Assembly: GCA_009885195.1 (NCBI GenBank)
Contig: VFLG01000035.1
Span: 18,531 to 82,530, forward strand
Reading direction: 5' to 3'
Source of the DNA: Gallionellaceae bacterium
GTDB taxonomy: Bacteria; Pseudomonadota; Gammaproteobacteria; Burkholderiales; Gallionellaceae
DNA: 64,000 bases
In this document: piece after piece, positions 1-7,794 of the stretch
Layout of the letters: each line of letters starts with the position of its first letter
How positions within the stretch are numbered: position 1 is the first letter of the stretch
Program-made: the position numbers and the translations under genes
Notes under the pieces: generated by a model
What the model was told of the DNA's origin: nothing
Database searches by the model: none
What the model saw: only the letters and a program-made list of their open reading frames with translations

Positions 1-1035
1 TTCGGTTTCCGCATCAATTTCCAGCGTCCCTCCCCCGATGTTGAGCATCATGTGCCGGATCAGGTCGCCGATGTCGCTACGGCGCTCGCGCAGCGGCGGT
101 ATATGGATATGAAACACGCTCAAGCGGAAATAAAGATCCTCGCGAAATTTTCCTTCTTTCACCATCTCTTCCAGATTGCGGTTGGTGGCGGCAATGATGC
201 GCACATCCACGCCCCGCGCCTGCTCGCCGCCAACCGGACGAATCTGCTTATCTTCGATCACATGCAACAATTTGGTCTGCAAATGCAGCGGCAGTTCCCC
301 GATCTCATCCAGAAAAATAGTACCGCGATCAGCCTCGGTAAACAGCCCTTTGCGTGCTTTATCTGCGCCAGTAAACGCGCCCTTGGTGTGACCAAAAAAT
401 TCGCTCTCCAGCAGGTTCTCGGGAATCGCACTGCAATTGACCGGAATGAACGGGAAGGTGGAACGCGGACTTTTTTCGTGAATCAAGCGTGCGACTATGC
501 CTTTGCCAGTGCCACTTTCACCGGTAACAAGCACGGTGCTGTTGGTGACGGCAACTTTTCCAACCAAGCGATCAACTTGCTGCATGGAAGGCGAACTGAA
601 TGTGTACAGCCCCTGCCCTCCCACAACCAAGTTGCGGAGCGCCTTGTTTTCCGCGAGCAGGCCGGTCATCGCGTCGATCTGTGCCAATTTGTGCAGCAAC
701 TCTTCGCTGTGTACCGGCTTGACGATATAGTCTGTGGCGCCCGCCCGCAGCGCCTCCACCGCCGTTTCCATCGAAGCAAACGCCGTCACCATGATAAATT
801 GGGTGTCGATTGTGGCACCTGACGCATCTGACGTCTTGAAGCTACGCACCAGCTCTATCCCATCACCATCGGGCAAGCGCACATCGCACAGCGCCACGTC
901 AACATCTCCGCGCACCAGTTTGGCGGTCGCTTCAGCCGCAGTTGCCGCCACGTCGACCGAATAGCCGGCGCGACTAACCAGCGCCGAAAGAATCTGGCGT
1001 ATGGCCGCTTCGTCGTCGATCACCAGCACATGCAT
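1..1035 (-). CDS. Sigma-54-dependent response regulator, NtrC family (C-terminus outside window)
   Basis: Two-component regulator that should activate sigma-54 RNA polymerase once phosphorylated by the kinase encoded just upstream. The first 345 residues are visible. A receiver domain covers residues 1-120, with the acidic pair at D7-D8, the phospho-acceptor at D51 (CDVRLP) and K106 (IVKP). An AAA+ domain begins near residue 150 with Walker A GESGTGKG (172-179), the sigma-54-contacting GAFTGA loop (219-224) and Walker B FLDE (241-244). The C-terminal helix-turn-helix lies beyond base 1, so the target sites cannot be guessed. The ATG at 1035 follows a GGAGG located in the last codons of the kinase gene. 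Only one base separates that stop from this start, so the two are translationally coupled. The stimulus is unknown. Confidence 0.95.
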   Translation of the reverse strand, partial: MHVLVIDDEAAIRQILSALVSRAGYSVDVAATAAEATAKLVRGDVDVALCDVRLPDGDGIELVRSFKTSDASGATIDTQFIMVTAFASMETAVEALRAGATDYIVKPVHSEELLHKLAQIDAMTGLLAENKALRNLVVGGQGLYTFSSPSMQQVDRLVGKVAVTNSTVLVTGESGTGKGIVARLIHEKSPRSTFPFIPVNCSAIPENLLESEFFGHTKGAFTGADKARKGLFTEADRGTIFLDEIGELPLHLQTKLLHVIEDKQIRPVGGEQARGVDVRIIAATNRNLEEMVKEGKFREDLYFRLSVFHIHIPPLRERRSDIGDLIRHMMLNIGGGTLEIDAETE

Positions 1036-1036
1036 A

Positions 1037-2701
1037 TCATTCCTCCTTAAGACCGTATGCAACACCATCCGTAACAACAGGAAGCTGCACGGTTACCGTC
1101 GTTCCAACTCCCGGCTCCGATTCAACGCCGATGAGACCGCCATCCGATTCGATCAGCGACTTGGAAACTGCCATACCTATTCCGCTCCCCTTGCCCGGGA
1201 GTTTGGTGGTAAAAAATTCCTCGAATACCCGCGCCAGCGTATTCTTGTCCATCCCCGTGCCGTTGTCGGTGACGGTCACCACGGCATGTCCCTGCTGGAG
1301 ATGGGTCGATACGGCAATACGTGGTTTGGGATCGGTTCTGCCCTCCATAGCATCCGCAGCATTGACCAGCAGGTTCATGATCACCTGGGTAATATGGTCG
1401 CCCACGGCGCGCACTGCAGGCAGGTTCGGGTCGAGATTAAGCTCCATATCAACAATACTGAAGCGCCGGTCAAAGCTGATAAATCTGACGGTACTGCGAA
1501 TCAGATTATTCAGGTCCAGCAGTTCCCGCTCGGTCGATTGGGGCACAGAGAACTCGGAGATCTGGCGTGTAATATTCATCACCCGCCTGGCCTGCTCGAA
1601 GATCACCTCGGACAGGTTGTGATCGTCCCGACGATCGCCGTGTCCGGCACGCTGCTCCAACATCGCTTGCGCCGCCCCCATGATGGCCGACAACGGATTG
1701 TTTATCTCATGCGCCACGACGGCGGCAATCGAGCCTACCGCCGCCATCTTTTCCTTGTGGAATCGCTGCTGCCGGATGCGCTCTATCTGTACCTCGTTTT
1801 GGCGCAACTCGAACTGCATCTTGTTGATCGCCGCCATGAGCGAACCCAGTTCATCACGGCGCGTCACTTTCAGCGGCTGACCGCGGTATCCTTCGACGAT
1901 TTCCAGTGCGCGATCCTGAACGCGCCTGACATCCACGGCAAGTCTGGTAACAAAAAACATCACCAGACCGCCGAGAAACACAATGCCGATGGCCGCAGTA
2001 ACCGACCACACCAGCGATAGCCGGCTGAACGTAGCACGATATTGCTCCAACAACTCTTGTTTGCGGCCCCGTATCCGCTTGGTGACCTGATCCAGATCGA
2101 AGACCAGCTTGTGCAAATTGGTGCGGACGTCAGCAATCACTTCCCGGTTCAGCGGCCTGATGCTCTTGGTCAGCCCCCCCGGTGCAAGCTGCGGTTCGGC
2201 AGCGCTGCCGGAAAGCTCAGGATTATCCCCCGCCACCTTACCCGGACTCGTCCTGGTCAACTCACCCAGATTGATCTGAAGCGCAACAATACTATCGAAC
2301 AGCTCAGGATGGCTCTTCACCACCTTGCCCAAACCCGTCAATACCGCCTCGACCTGCACACTAACGCTACGCGCAGCAGCCTCAATGCCCGCAGTGGTTC
2401 CCAAATCCGCAGAATAGTAATTGTCATTCACGACGAGAATGGCTCTCGTCACCAGCATATTGAGGGCGAACTGATCCCCTTCTTCCGCATGCACCGCTTC
2501 CAGTTTCTGAACGTCCGAGTAAAGAATGTTGCGCTCCACTCCCAGGACAAACCCGACCGCGAGGGTATAAATCAAAAACAGCAGCAGCATCCAGACGCCC
2601 TTGATCCGCAAAGACATGCCTTGAAGCGGCTGTGGCTGCGCGCCATGCAAGGGGGTTTGCTGGTGATTTTCTTCGCTAACCTTGTCCGGCAATGAACTCA
2701 T
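1037..2701 (-). CDS. Membrane sensor histidine kinase partnering the NtrC-type regulator
   Basis: Sensor kinase of 554 residues. One transmembrane helix lies near residues 32-52 and a second near 232-254. Between them is about 180 residues of predicted periplasmic sensor with no domain I recognise. A HAMP linker follows, then the dimerisation helix with the phospho-accepting His in VAHEINNPLSAI (about 330-342). The ATPase domain shows the N box NLLVNAADAME, the G1 box DNGTGMD and the G2 box GKGSGIGMA. The start is taken at the ATG at 2701, which has GGAG seven bases upstream; a TTG at 2710 would add three residues. It is co-transcribed with the response regulator downstream. The gene lies 272 bases beyond ccmI, behind a repeat, and may have its own promoter. 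Confidence 0.93.
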   Translation of the reverse strand: MSSLPDKVSEENHQQTPLHGAQPQPLQGMSLRIKGVWMLLLFLIYTLAVGFVLGVERNILYSDVQKLEAVHAEEGDQFALNMLVTRAILVVNDNYYSADLGTTAGIEAAARSVSVQVEAVLTGLGKVVKSHPELFDSIVALQINLGELTRTSPGKVAGDNPELSGSAAEPQLAPGGLTKSIRPLNREVIADVRTNLHKLVFDLDQVTKRIRGRKQELLEQYRATFSRLSLVWSVTAAIGIVFLGGLVMFFVTRLAVDVRRVQDRALEIVEGYRGQPLKVTRRDELGSLMAAINKMQFELRQNEVQIERIRQQRFHKEKMAAVGSIAAVVAHEINNPLSAIMGAAQAMLEQRAGHGDRRDDHNLSEVIFEQARRVMNITRQISEFSVPQSTERELLDLNNLIRSTVRFISFDRRFSIVDMELNLDPNLPAVRAVGDHITQVIMNLLVNAADAMEGRTDPKPRIAVSTHLQQGHAVVTVTDNGTGMDKNTLARVFEEFFTTKLPGKGSGIGMAVSKSLIESDGGLIGVESEPGVGTTVTVQLPVVTDGVAYGLKEE

Positions 2702-2797
2702 GCTCTCCAAACGTGAAAGGTGAAACGTATGTTTCCCGGTCGTTAGACGTTAGTCGCTGGTACATTGGAACATTATTTATTTCGTGTTGCTGGTTTT

Positions 2798-2921
2798 GTA
2801 GGTTGGGTTAGGCGGGTGTATGCCGTAACCCAACATTACCTAGCCGATGACCTTAATGGCTGTTGGGTTACGTCCGTCGGTGGTGAGCCTGCCGAACCAT
2901 GAAGCCGCTAACCCAACCTAC
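2798..2921. repeat. Long inverted repeat, GTAGGTTGGGTTAG family
   Basis: The left end reads GTAGGTTGGGTTAG and the right end is its exact reverse complement, CTAACCCAACCTAC. Internal copies of CGTAACCCAACA and TGTTGGGTTACG make a nested palindrome. A second member is at 40163-40246. The centre carries GGTGAGCCTGCCGAACCATG, which resembles the family at 37120-37265, so this copy looks composite. It fills the gap between the sensor kinase gene and ccmI. Confidence 0.85.
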
Positions 2922-2973
2922 GAAAAAACAGGTGTCACAGGGTACTAGCGACTACATCGGGTGTGCGAGTATT

Positions 2974-4218
2974 TTACTTGACCTCTGAATCAATGATAAT
3001 GCCAATACCTTTTGACCCGACTGTCACCGGTTGCGACAATCCTTGCAAATCTCCCGGACTGGGAGTGGCATTCCCGGATTTCGATATACGCGCACCCACC
3101 ACGACCCTGGCTGCGGAAGATAATTTCAAACTCGGCATCACCGCCATACTGTCATCCAGCGTGAAAGTCAGCGGCAGATCCTTTACCGTTTTGCGTATTA
3201 CTGCCAGCGGCATGCGCGGCCCCTCTGCTGCCCGGGCAAAAATGAAGACCGCGTCTGTATCCGCGACCTGATCCTTGAGCGCGGGATCAAGCCCTACCGT
3301 TCCACTCACCGACCCACCCGCCGCACCCGGCTGGGCAGGGGCTTGCCGCTCGCCCGCCTGCGGCTTTATGGGGGACAGGCCAACCTTGGCCCGCGCCTCA
3401 TTGATGCTGGCGGTGATAGAGGTTGCGCCCTGGGAATCCGGCGGCACCAGCTTGAGTATCTTTTCCCACCACTTGATGGCGCTGCGATAGTCCTTGCGCT
3501 CGAAGGCTGCCGATCCCGCCAGCGATAACGCCTTGAGGTTGTTAGGATCAATTTTCAACGCCCGCAAAATGAATTTCTCCGGCTCACCCTGTAGCGTCTG
3601 CTTAACCATGGCCAGCATATCAGCGTGATCAGTCAGCAAAAAGGCGTTGTTCGGCAGCAATTCCACCGCACGGGTATAGGCGGCGCTGGCATCAGGATAA
3701 CGACGCAGGGCGGTGTAAGAGCGGGCGAGCATCACCCAGCCTTCCGCGTTGTCCGGCTCGGACTTAAGTTTTTGCGCCAGCCCCGCTACCATCGCCTCGA
3801 TTTGCTCCGGTGTGGTCTGATGCGTTTGCTCAACTTCGGTTGCCTGGGGCTGCGGCTCCAATCCCGCCGGCGTACCCAGCCAAAAATACAATGCAACCGC
3901 CAATAGCGGCACTGCGGTTGCCACCACCACAACCGGCCAGCGGCTTGCGCTTGGTTGCACGACAAGGGTATCGGGAGTGGCCGACTCTTCCAGCACCCGC
4001 CTCTCCAAATCGCTGCGCGCGCTGGCATGCTGCGCTTCATCCAACGTGCCGGATGCCAGATCCGCGTCCAACTCACTTAACTGGTCGCGGTACACCGACA
4101 GGTTGACCTCGGAGCGTGTAGCGGATGCCGCATGTTTGCCCCGGCCCAGCAACGGCGGCAACAGCAGTAATAACGCGCCAGCAATCAGAATAGCAACTAC
4201 AACCCAAAACATAATCAT
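2974..4218 (-). CDS. ccmI: Cytochrome c maturation protein CcmI (TPR apocytochrome chaperone)
   Basis: Chaperone that presents apocytochrome c to the CcmF/CcmH heme ligation complex at the periplasmic face of the inner membrane. It has 414 residues. The N-terminal segment has two hydrophobic helices (residues 3-24 and about 94-115) separated by a cytoplasmic loop. Tetratricopeptide repeats follow at about 140-270 (AEGWVMLARSYTALRRYPDA, LKALSLAGSAAFERKDY). A C-terminal beta-rich domain at about 300-414 is typical of long CcmI/NrfG-type proteins. The start overlaps the ccmH stop by four bases (ATGA). It is the last gene of the ccmFGHI run. Confidence 0.93.
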   Translation of the reverse strand: MIMFWVVVAILIAGALLLLLPPLLGRGKHAASATRSEVNLSVYRDQLSELDADLASGTLDEAQHASARSDLERRVLEESATPDTLVVQPSASRWPVVVVATAVPLLAVALYFWLGTPAGLEPQPQATEVEQTHQTTPEQIEAMVAGLAQKLKSEPDNAEGWVMLARSYTALRRYPDASAAYTRAVELLPNNAFLLTDHADMLAMVKQTLQGEPEKFILRALKIDPNNLKALSLAGSAAFERKDYRSAIKWWEKILKLVPPDSQGATSITASINEARAKVGLSPIKPQAGERQAPAQPGAAGGSVSGTVGLDPALKDQVADTDAVFIFARAAEGPRMPLAVIRKTVKDLPLTFTLDDSMAVMPSLKLSSAARVVVGARISKSGNATPSPGDLQGLSQPVTVGSKGIGIIIDSEVK

Positions 4219-4694
4219 GAACGATCCCCTTTATTTTTTCCAGACAACAGCGATGCGGCGCGGACATGCTCCTCGGCGCTCATAACCTGCGCCTGCCCCA
4301 TCAGTTTGCGGCGCTGGCGCAGCATGACAATCAGCACGCCGACACCCAGCACCACCAACAGCAACGGCCCGAACCAGAGCAACCAGGTGGTGGACTTTAC
4401 CAGCGGCTTAAACAGCACGAAGTCGCCATAACGGCTCACCATGTAATTCAATATCTCCTTCTCCGATTCTCCCTGCTTCAACTTTTCGCGTACCTGGTTT
4501 CTGAGGTCAACAGCAAGTTCGGCATTGGAATCGGCTATCGTCTGGTTCTGGCAAACCAAACAGCGGAGATTATGGGACACTTCCATGACGCGCTTTTCCA
4601 ATGCCGGGTCTTCCGCGGTCGGCACCGCCTCGCCCGCATGAGCCAACGGCAGCAGCATGGAAAGCAGAAGTGCGAAGGGTAATGTCTTATTCAT
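4215..4694 (-). CDS. ccmH: Cytochrome c maturation thiol-oxidoreductase CcmH
   Basis: Small membrane-anchored redox protein that reduces the CXXC heme-binding cysteines of apocytochrome c. It has 159 residues, with a signal peptide at 1-20 (ALLLSMLLPLAHA) and the family motif LRCLVCQNQTIADSNA near residues 43-58, which contains the two redox cysteines. A single transmembrane helix lies near 104-126, followed by a short cytoplasmic tail. It overlaps ccmG by eight bases and ccmI by four, so translation is coupled across the operon. Confidence 0.95.
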   Translation of the reverse strand: MNKTLPFALLLSMLLPLAHAGEAVPTAEDPALEKRVMEVSHNLRCLVCQNQTIADSNAELAVDLRNQVREKLKQGESEKEILNYMVSRYGDFVLFKPLVKSTTWLLWFGPLLLVVLGVGVLIVMLRQRRKLMGQAQVMSAEEHVRAASLLSGKNKGDRS

Positions 4695-5211
4695 CGTTAA
4701 GCTCCTTAATGAGCGGAAGTAGCAGTGCCATGTCCTCTGGCTTGATCGCCCCGATCACCTTATGGCGAATGATGCCCGCCTTGTCGATAAGAAAGCTTTC
4801 CGGCACACCATAAACACCCCAGTCGATGCCGACCTTACCCTCTATATCATAGGCCGCCAGAACATAGGGGTCGCCGTGCATATTGAGCCAGGCGATACCG
4901 TCTTCGCGCTTGTCTTTGTAGTTGAGCCCGTAAATCGGCACGATGTTGCGCCGCGACATCTCTCTCAGCAAGGGATGCTCCTGCAAACAGGTTGCGCACC
5001 ACGAAGCCCATACATTGAGTAGCCAAACCTTGCCCCGCATATCCTCGGGGGAAAAAGTCTTGGAGGCATCATGCAATTGGGGTAGCCGGAACGTCGGCGC
5101 CGGTTTGCCAACAAGGGGCGAAGGCACCTCCCTGGGATTGAGCGAGAGCCCGATCCACAGGAAGACGACCAGGGTAACAAAAATCCCCAACGGAATAAAA
5201 GCGCGTTTCAT
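4687..5211 (-). CDS. ccmG: Thiol:disulfide interchange protein CcmG/DsbE
   Basis: Membrane-anchored periplasmic thioredoxin-like protein that passes electrons from DsbD/CcdA to the CcmH/apocytochrome step. It has 174 residues from the ATG at 5211, with an N-terminal anchor at 4-22, a thioredoxin fold and the active site WASWCATC near residues 70-77. CATC is a slight departure from the more usual CPTC or CVTC. The GVYGVPESFLIDKAG cis-proline region is intact. Earlier in-frame starts would add 42 residues overlapping ccmF and lack a signal anchor, so 5211 is preferred. Confidence 0.94.
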   Translation of the reverse strand: MKRAFIPLGIFVTLVVFLWIGLSLNPREVPSPLVGKPAPTFRLPQLHDASKTFSPEDMRGKVWLLNVWASWCATCLQEHPLLREMSRRNIVPIYGLNYKDKREDGIAWLNMHGDPYVLAAYDIEGKVGIDWGVYGVPESFLIDKAGIIRHKVIGAIKPEDMALLLPLIKELNDE

Positions 5212-5222
5212 CTGGCTCTCCT

Positions 5223-7199
5223 TTACGCCTGCGCCGCCGGTTTTGATGCCCCAGCTTTTGATGCCAAGGGCAGGCGGTAGCGACGATCGCATATAGCCAG
5301 CAAGCCGCCGAGCGCCATCAGCAGGGCGCCGCCCCATATCCAGTAAACCATCGGTTTATGCAAGATGCGCATGACCCACTCGTCCATGCCCACCTGCTCG
5401 CCGAGCGCCAGATAAAGATCGCGGAACAGGCTGGAGTCTATGGCTCCTTCAGTCATGTCTGAGGCCTGCTTGGTGTACTTGCGCTTTTCTGGATACAGCG
5501 TGGCTACTTTGTCATCACCACGCGTTATCTCCACCATCGCCTGAGCCGCAACATAATTCGGCCCTTGCACCTCCCGCACCCCGTGGAATTTGAAAGTGTA
5601 ACCATCCAGCGTGGTCGTGTCGCCGGTGCGCATGCGCACTTCGGTCTCACTTTGGTAACCGTTGACCAGGGTCACGCCAAGAACAAACACACCTACGCCG
5701 GCATGGGCAAGCAACATGCCATATGTGGCGAGCGATGTGGCGCGCAATTTCGCCCACACACCGCTCGCACTGGTCGACTCACGCACTCGCGCGACCAGGT
5801 AGGCCAGGCCTGCAAGAATCGCCCACATCCCTAGCGCAACCCCCGCCACTATCGGCGCCGACCAACGGCCAAACAAGTAAGGAATAAGCAAACCTAAAGC
5901 TACGCTGGCTACCAGCCACGGCCATACACGCCTCACGATTTGTGCCAGGGTATCCTGTTTCCAACGCGCGAACGGCCCAAAGCCCATAACGAAAACGGCT
6001 ACCATCATGATTGGTGCGAATACCGCCTCAAAATAGGGTGGTCCGACCGAGATCTTGCCCATGTTCATCGCATCCAGGAACAGGGGGTAGAGCGTACCAA
6101 GGAACACGGTACCGGCGGCGGCGACCAGCAGCACGTTGTTCAGCAACAGCATGGATTCACGCGAAACCACCTCGAACCCGCCGCCCATGCCCACCTTCTG
6201 TGCGCGCCAGGCGAACAACACCAGCGAGCCACCGACCACCACGCAAATGTAAATCAGAATAAACAGACCGCGTGTCGGATCTGATGCAAAAGAATGTACC
6301 GATGTCAAAATACCGGAACGCACCAGGAAGGTTCCCAGCAGGCTCAACGAAAAAGCAGAGATAGCCAGGATCACGGTCCAGCTCTTGAAAGCGCCGCGCT
6401 TTTCCGTCACCGCCAGCGAGTGGATCAGCGCCGTGCCCACCAGCCAAGGCATGAACGAGGCGTTCTCGACCGGATCCCAGAACCACCAGCCGCCCCAACC
6501 CAACTCGTAATAGGCCCACCAGCTTCCGAGCATGACGCCCAAGGTGAGAAACATCCACGCCACCGTAGTCCATGGCCGCGACCAGCGCGCCCAGGCAGCA
6601 TCCAACTGGCCACCGATAAGCGCCGCGACGGCGAAAGCAAAGGCCACCGACATGCCCACATAACCCATATACAGCAGGGGCGGGTGGATGATCATGCCAA
6701 AATCCTGCAACTGCGGATTGAGATCAAAACCGTCCAGCGGGCTTGGCAGCAAGCGTTCGAACGGATTAGAGGTAAACAGTATGAAAGAAATGAAACCGAC
6801 GCTGACCAAGCCCAGCACACCCAACACACGCGCCACCATCTCTTCCGGCAGGCGCTTGCTGAACAGGGCCACCGCTGTCGTCCATCCCGCCAGCATCATC
6901 ATCCACAGCAGCAGCGAGCCCTCATGCCCGCCCCATACCGCCGCGATGCGGTACTCCAGCGGCAGCAGCAAATTAGAATGCTGGGCGACGAACTTGACCG
7001 AAAAATCGTAAGTAATAAAAGAATAAGCGAAAGTGACGAAAGCAATAATGACACAAGCCATCTGCCCAAAGACCGCCGGCTTGGCCACCGCCATCAGCCG
7101 TTGATTACCATTCAAGCTGCCGAGTATGGGTAATACGCCCAACACCAGCGCCAACACCAGCGCCAGCATCAGTGAAAAATTGCCGATCTCAGGTATCAT
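5223..7199 (-). CDS. ccmF: Cytochrome c-type biogenesis heme lyase subunit CcmF
   Basis: Integral membrane protein that takes heme from holo-CcmE and ligates it to apocytochrome c. It has 658 residues with many transmembrane helices (about 15 by eye). The tryptophan-rich WWD signature WGGWWFWDPVENASFMPWL lies near residues 234-252, and conserved histidines flank it. An ATG at 7199 is preceded by GAGAGG. It is the first gene of ccmF-G-H-I on this strand. The ccmABCDE genes for heme export and the CcmE chaperone are not adjacent and must lie elsewhere if the pathway is complete. Confidence 0.95.
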   Translation of the reverse strand: MIPEIGNFSLMLALVLALVLGVLPILGSLNGNQRLMAVAKPAVFGQMACVIIAFVTFAYSFITYDFSVKFVAQHSNLLLPLEYRIAAVWGGHEGSLLLWMMMLAGWTTAVALFSKRLPEEMVARVLGVLGLVSVGFISFILFTSNPFERLLPSPLDGFDLNPQLQDFGMIIHPPLLYMGYVGMSVAFAFAVAALIGGQLDAAWARWSRPWTTVAWMFLTLGVMLGSWWAYYELGWGGWWFWDPVENASFMPWLVGTALIHSLAVTEKRGAFKSWTVILAISAFSLSLLGTFLVRSGILTSVHSFASDPTRGLFILIYICVVVGGSLVLFAWRAQKVGMGGGFEVVSRESMLLLNNVLLVAAAGTVFLGTLYPLFLDAMNMGKISVGPPYFEAVFAPIMMVAVFVMGFGPFARWKQDTLAQIVRRVWPWLVASVALGLLIPYLFGRWSAPIVAGVALGMWAILAGLAYLVARVRESTSASGVWAKLRATSLATYGMLLAHAGVGVFVLGVTLVNGYQSETEVRMRTGDTTTLDGYTFKFHGVREVQGPNYVAAQAMVEITRGDDKVATLYPEKRKYTKQASDMTEGAIDSSLFRDLYLALGEQVGMDEWVMRILHKPMVYWIWGGALLMALGGLLAICDRRYRLPLASKAGASKPAAQA

Positions 7200-7592
7200 T
7201 CGCCTCTCCCTTGCCCGCCATCGCCACGGCTATCCGACACCAAAGTACTCAATCCAGCCGCGTTCGGCTGTACTCGTTTATACCTATCCATCATTCCCCA
7301 TCCTTTCATCGTGTGCCATCTCCCAATCCGCGTTTTAAGATGCCCGTAGCGCTACCCAGTCCGTCTTTAATATCATTCAACTTTTAAGTTTAACATGGCC
7401 GTTATAATTATTACAAACTTGTATAAAACCTGTCCAGCTCAATGGTAATCCCCGCCATCTTGCAATTGCGTATCGCTTGCAAGGTGGCGATATGCAGCGT
7501 GATGCATCGCATCTGTTGAAACTATTTCAGCCAGCCCTGTGTTTCCCAAAAATAATTCGACTCCGGTACCGCTGGTTCTACCACTCAACACA
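7200..7592. other. Intergenic stretch upstream of ccmF
   Basis: About 390 bases between the ccmF start and the methyltransferase relic. It is AT-rich at 7380-7440 (TTTAAGTTTAACATGGCCGT) and presumably contains the ccmF promoter, but I cannot name a convincing -35/-10 pair. A hairpin-forming CTTGCAA/TTGCAAG pair sits near 7460-7485. No coding sequence with recognisable similarity is seen. Confidence 0.5.
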
Positions 7593-7763
7593 TCACGTTT
7601 TTGTTTTCCGTTTTGTCGTTTTCTTTTCCGTCGGCAGCAGGCTGGTGAGTTGCTGGTAACGCTCGAATAAAAACTCCACGCGCTGTGCGTCGCTGGTGAA
7701 GGCGGCTTTGCGGTAGCAGGCATCCACGGCGCGGTCGTGGGGTGATGTAGTCTTGTTATACGG
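7593..7763 (-). pseudogene. C-terminal relic of a class I DNA methyltransferase
   Basis: A 56-codon open stretch ending in TGA at 7593 reads PHDRAVDACYRKAAFTSDAQ, then RVEFLFERYQQLTSLLPTEK and a lysine/threonine-rich end. This matches my memory of the C-terminal tail of large type II-like DNA methyltransferases, where an LDRAVDxCYRxxPFxSDxxRVExLFxxYexLT segment is typical. An in-frame TAA at 7764-7766 cuts it off and nothing of the catalytic domain (FxGxG, NPPY) is present. It therefore looks like debris left after loss of a restriction-modification gene. It lies 31 bases beyond the stop of the helicase fusion gene. The identification rests on one tail motif. Confidence 0.6.
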
Positions 7764-7794
7764 TTATTGCACTTGGTAATTGAAACCGCACACA

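Noticed and set aside
1001-2020. A 339-codon open frame on the plus strand opposite the histidine kinase gene
   Set aside because: It is the shadow of a real GC-rich gene. The minus-strand frame has all histidine kinase motifs; the plus-strand translation has no domain and is rich in His, Arg and Gln, as expected of antisense reading.
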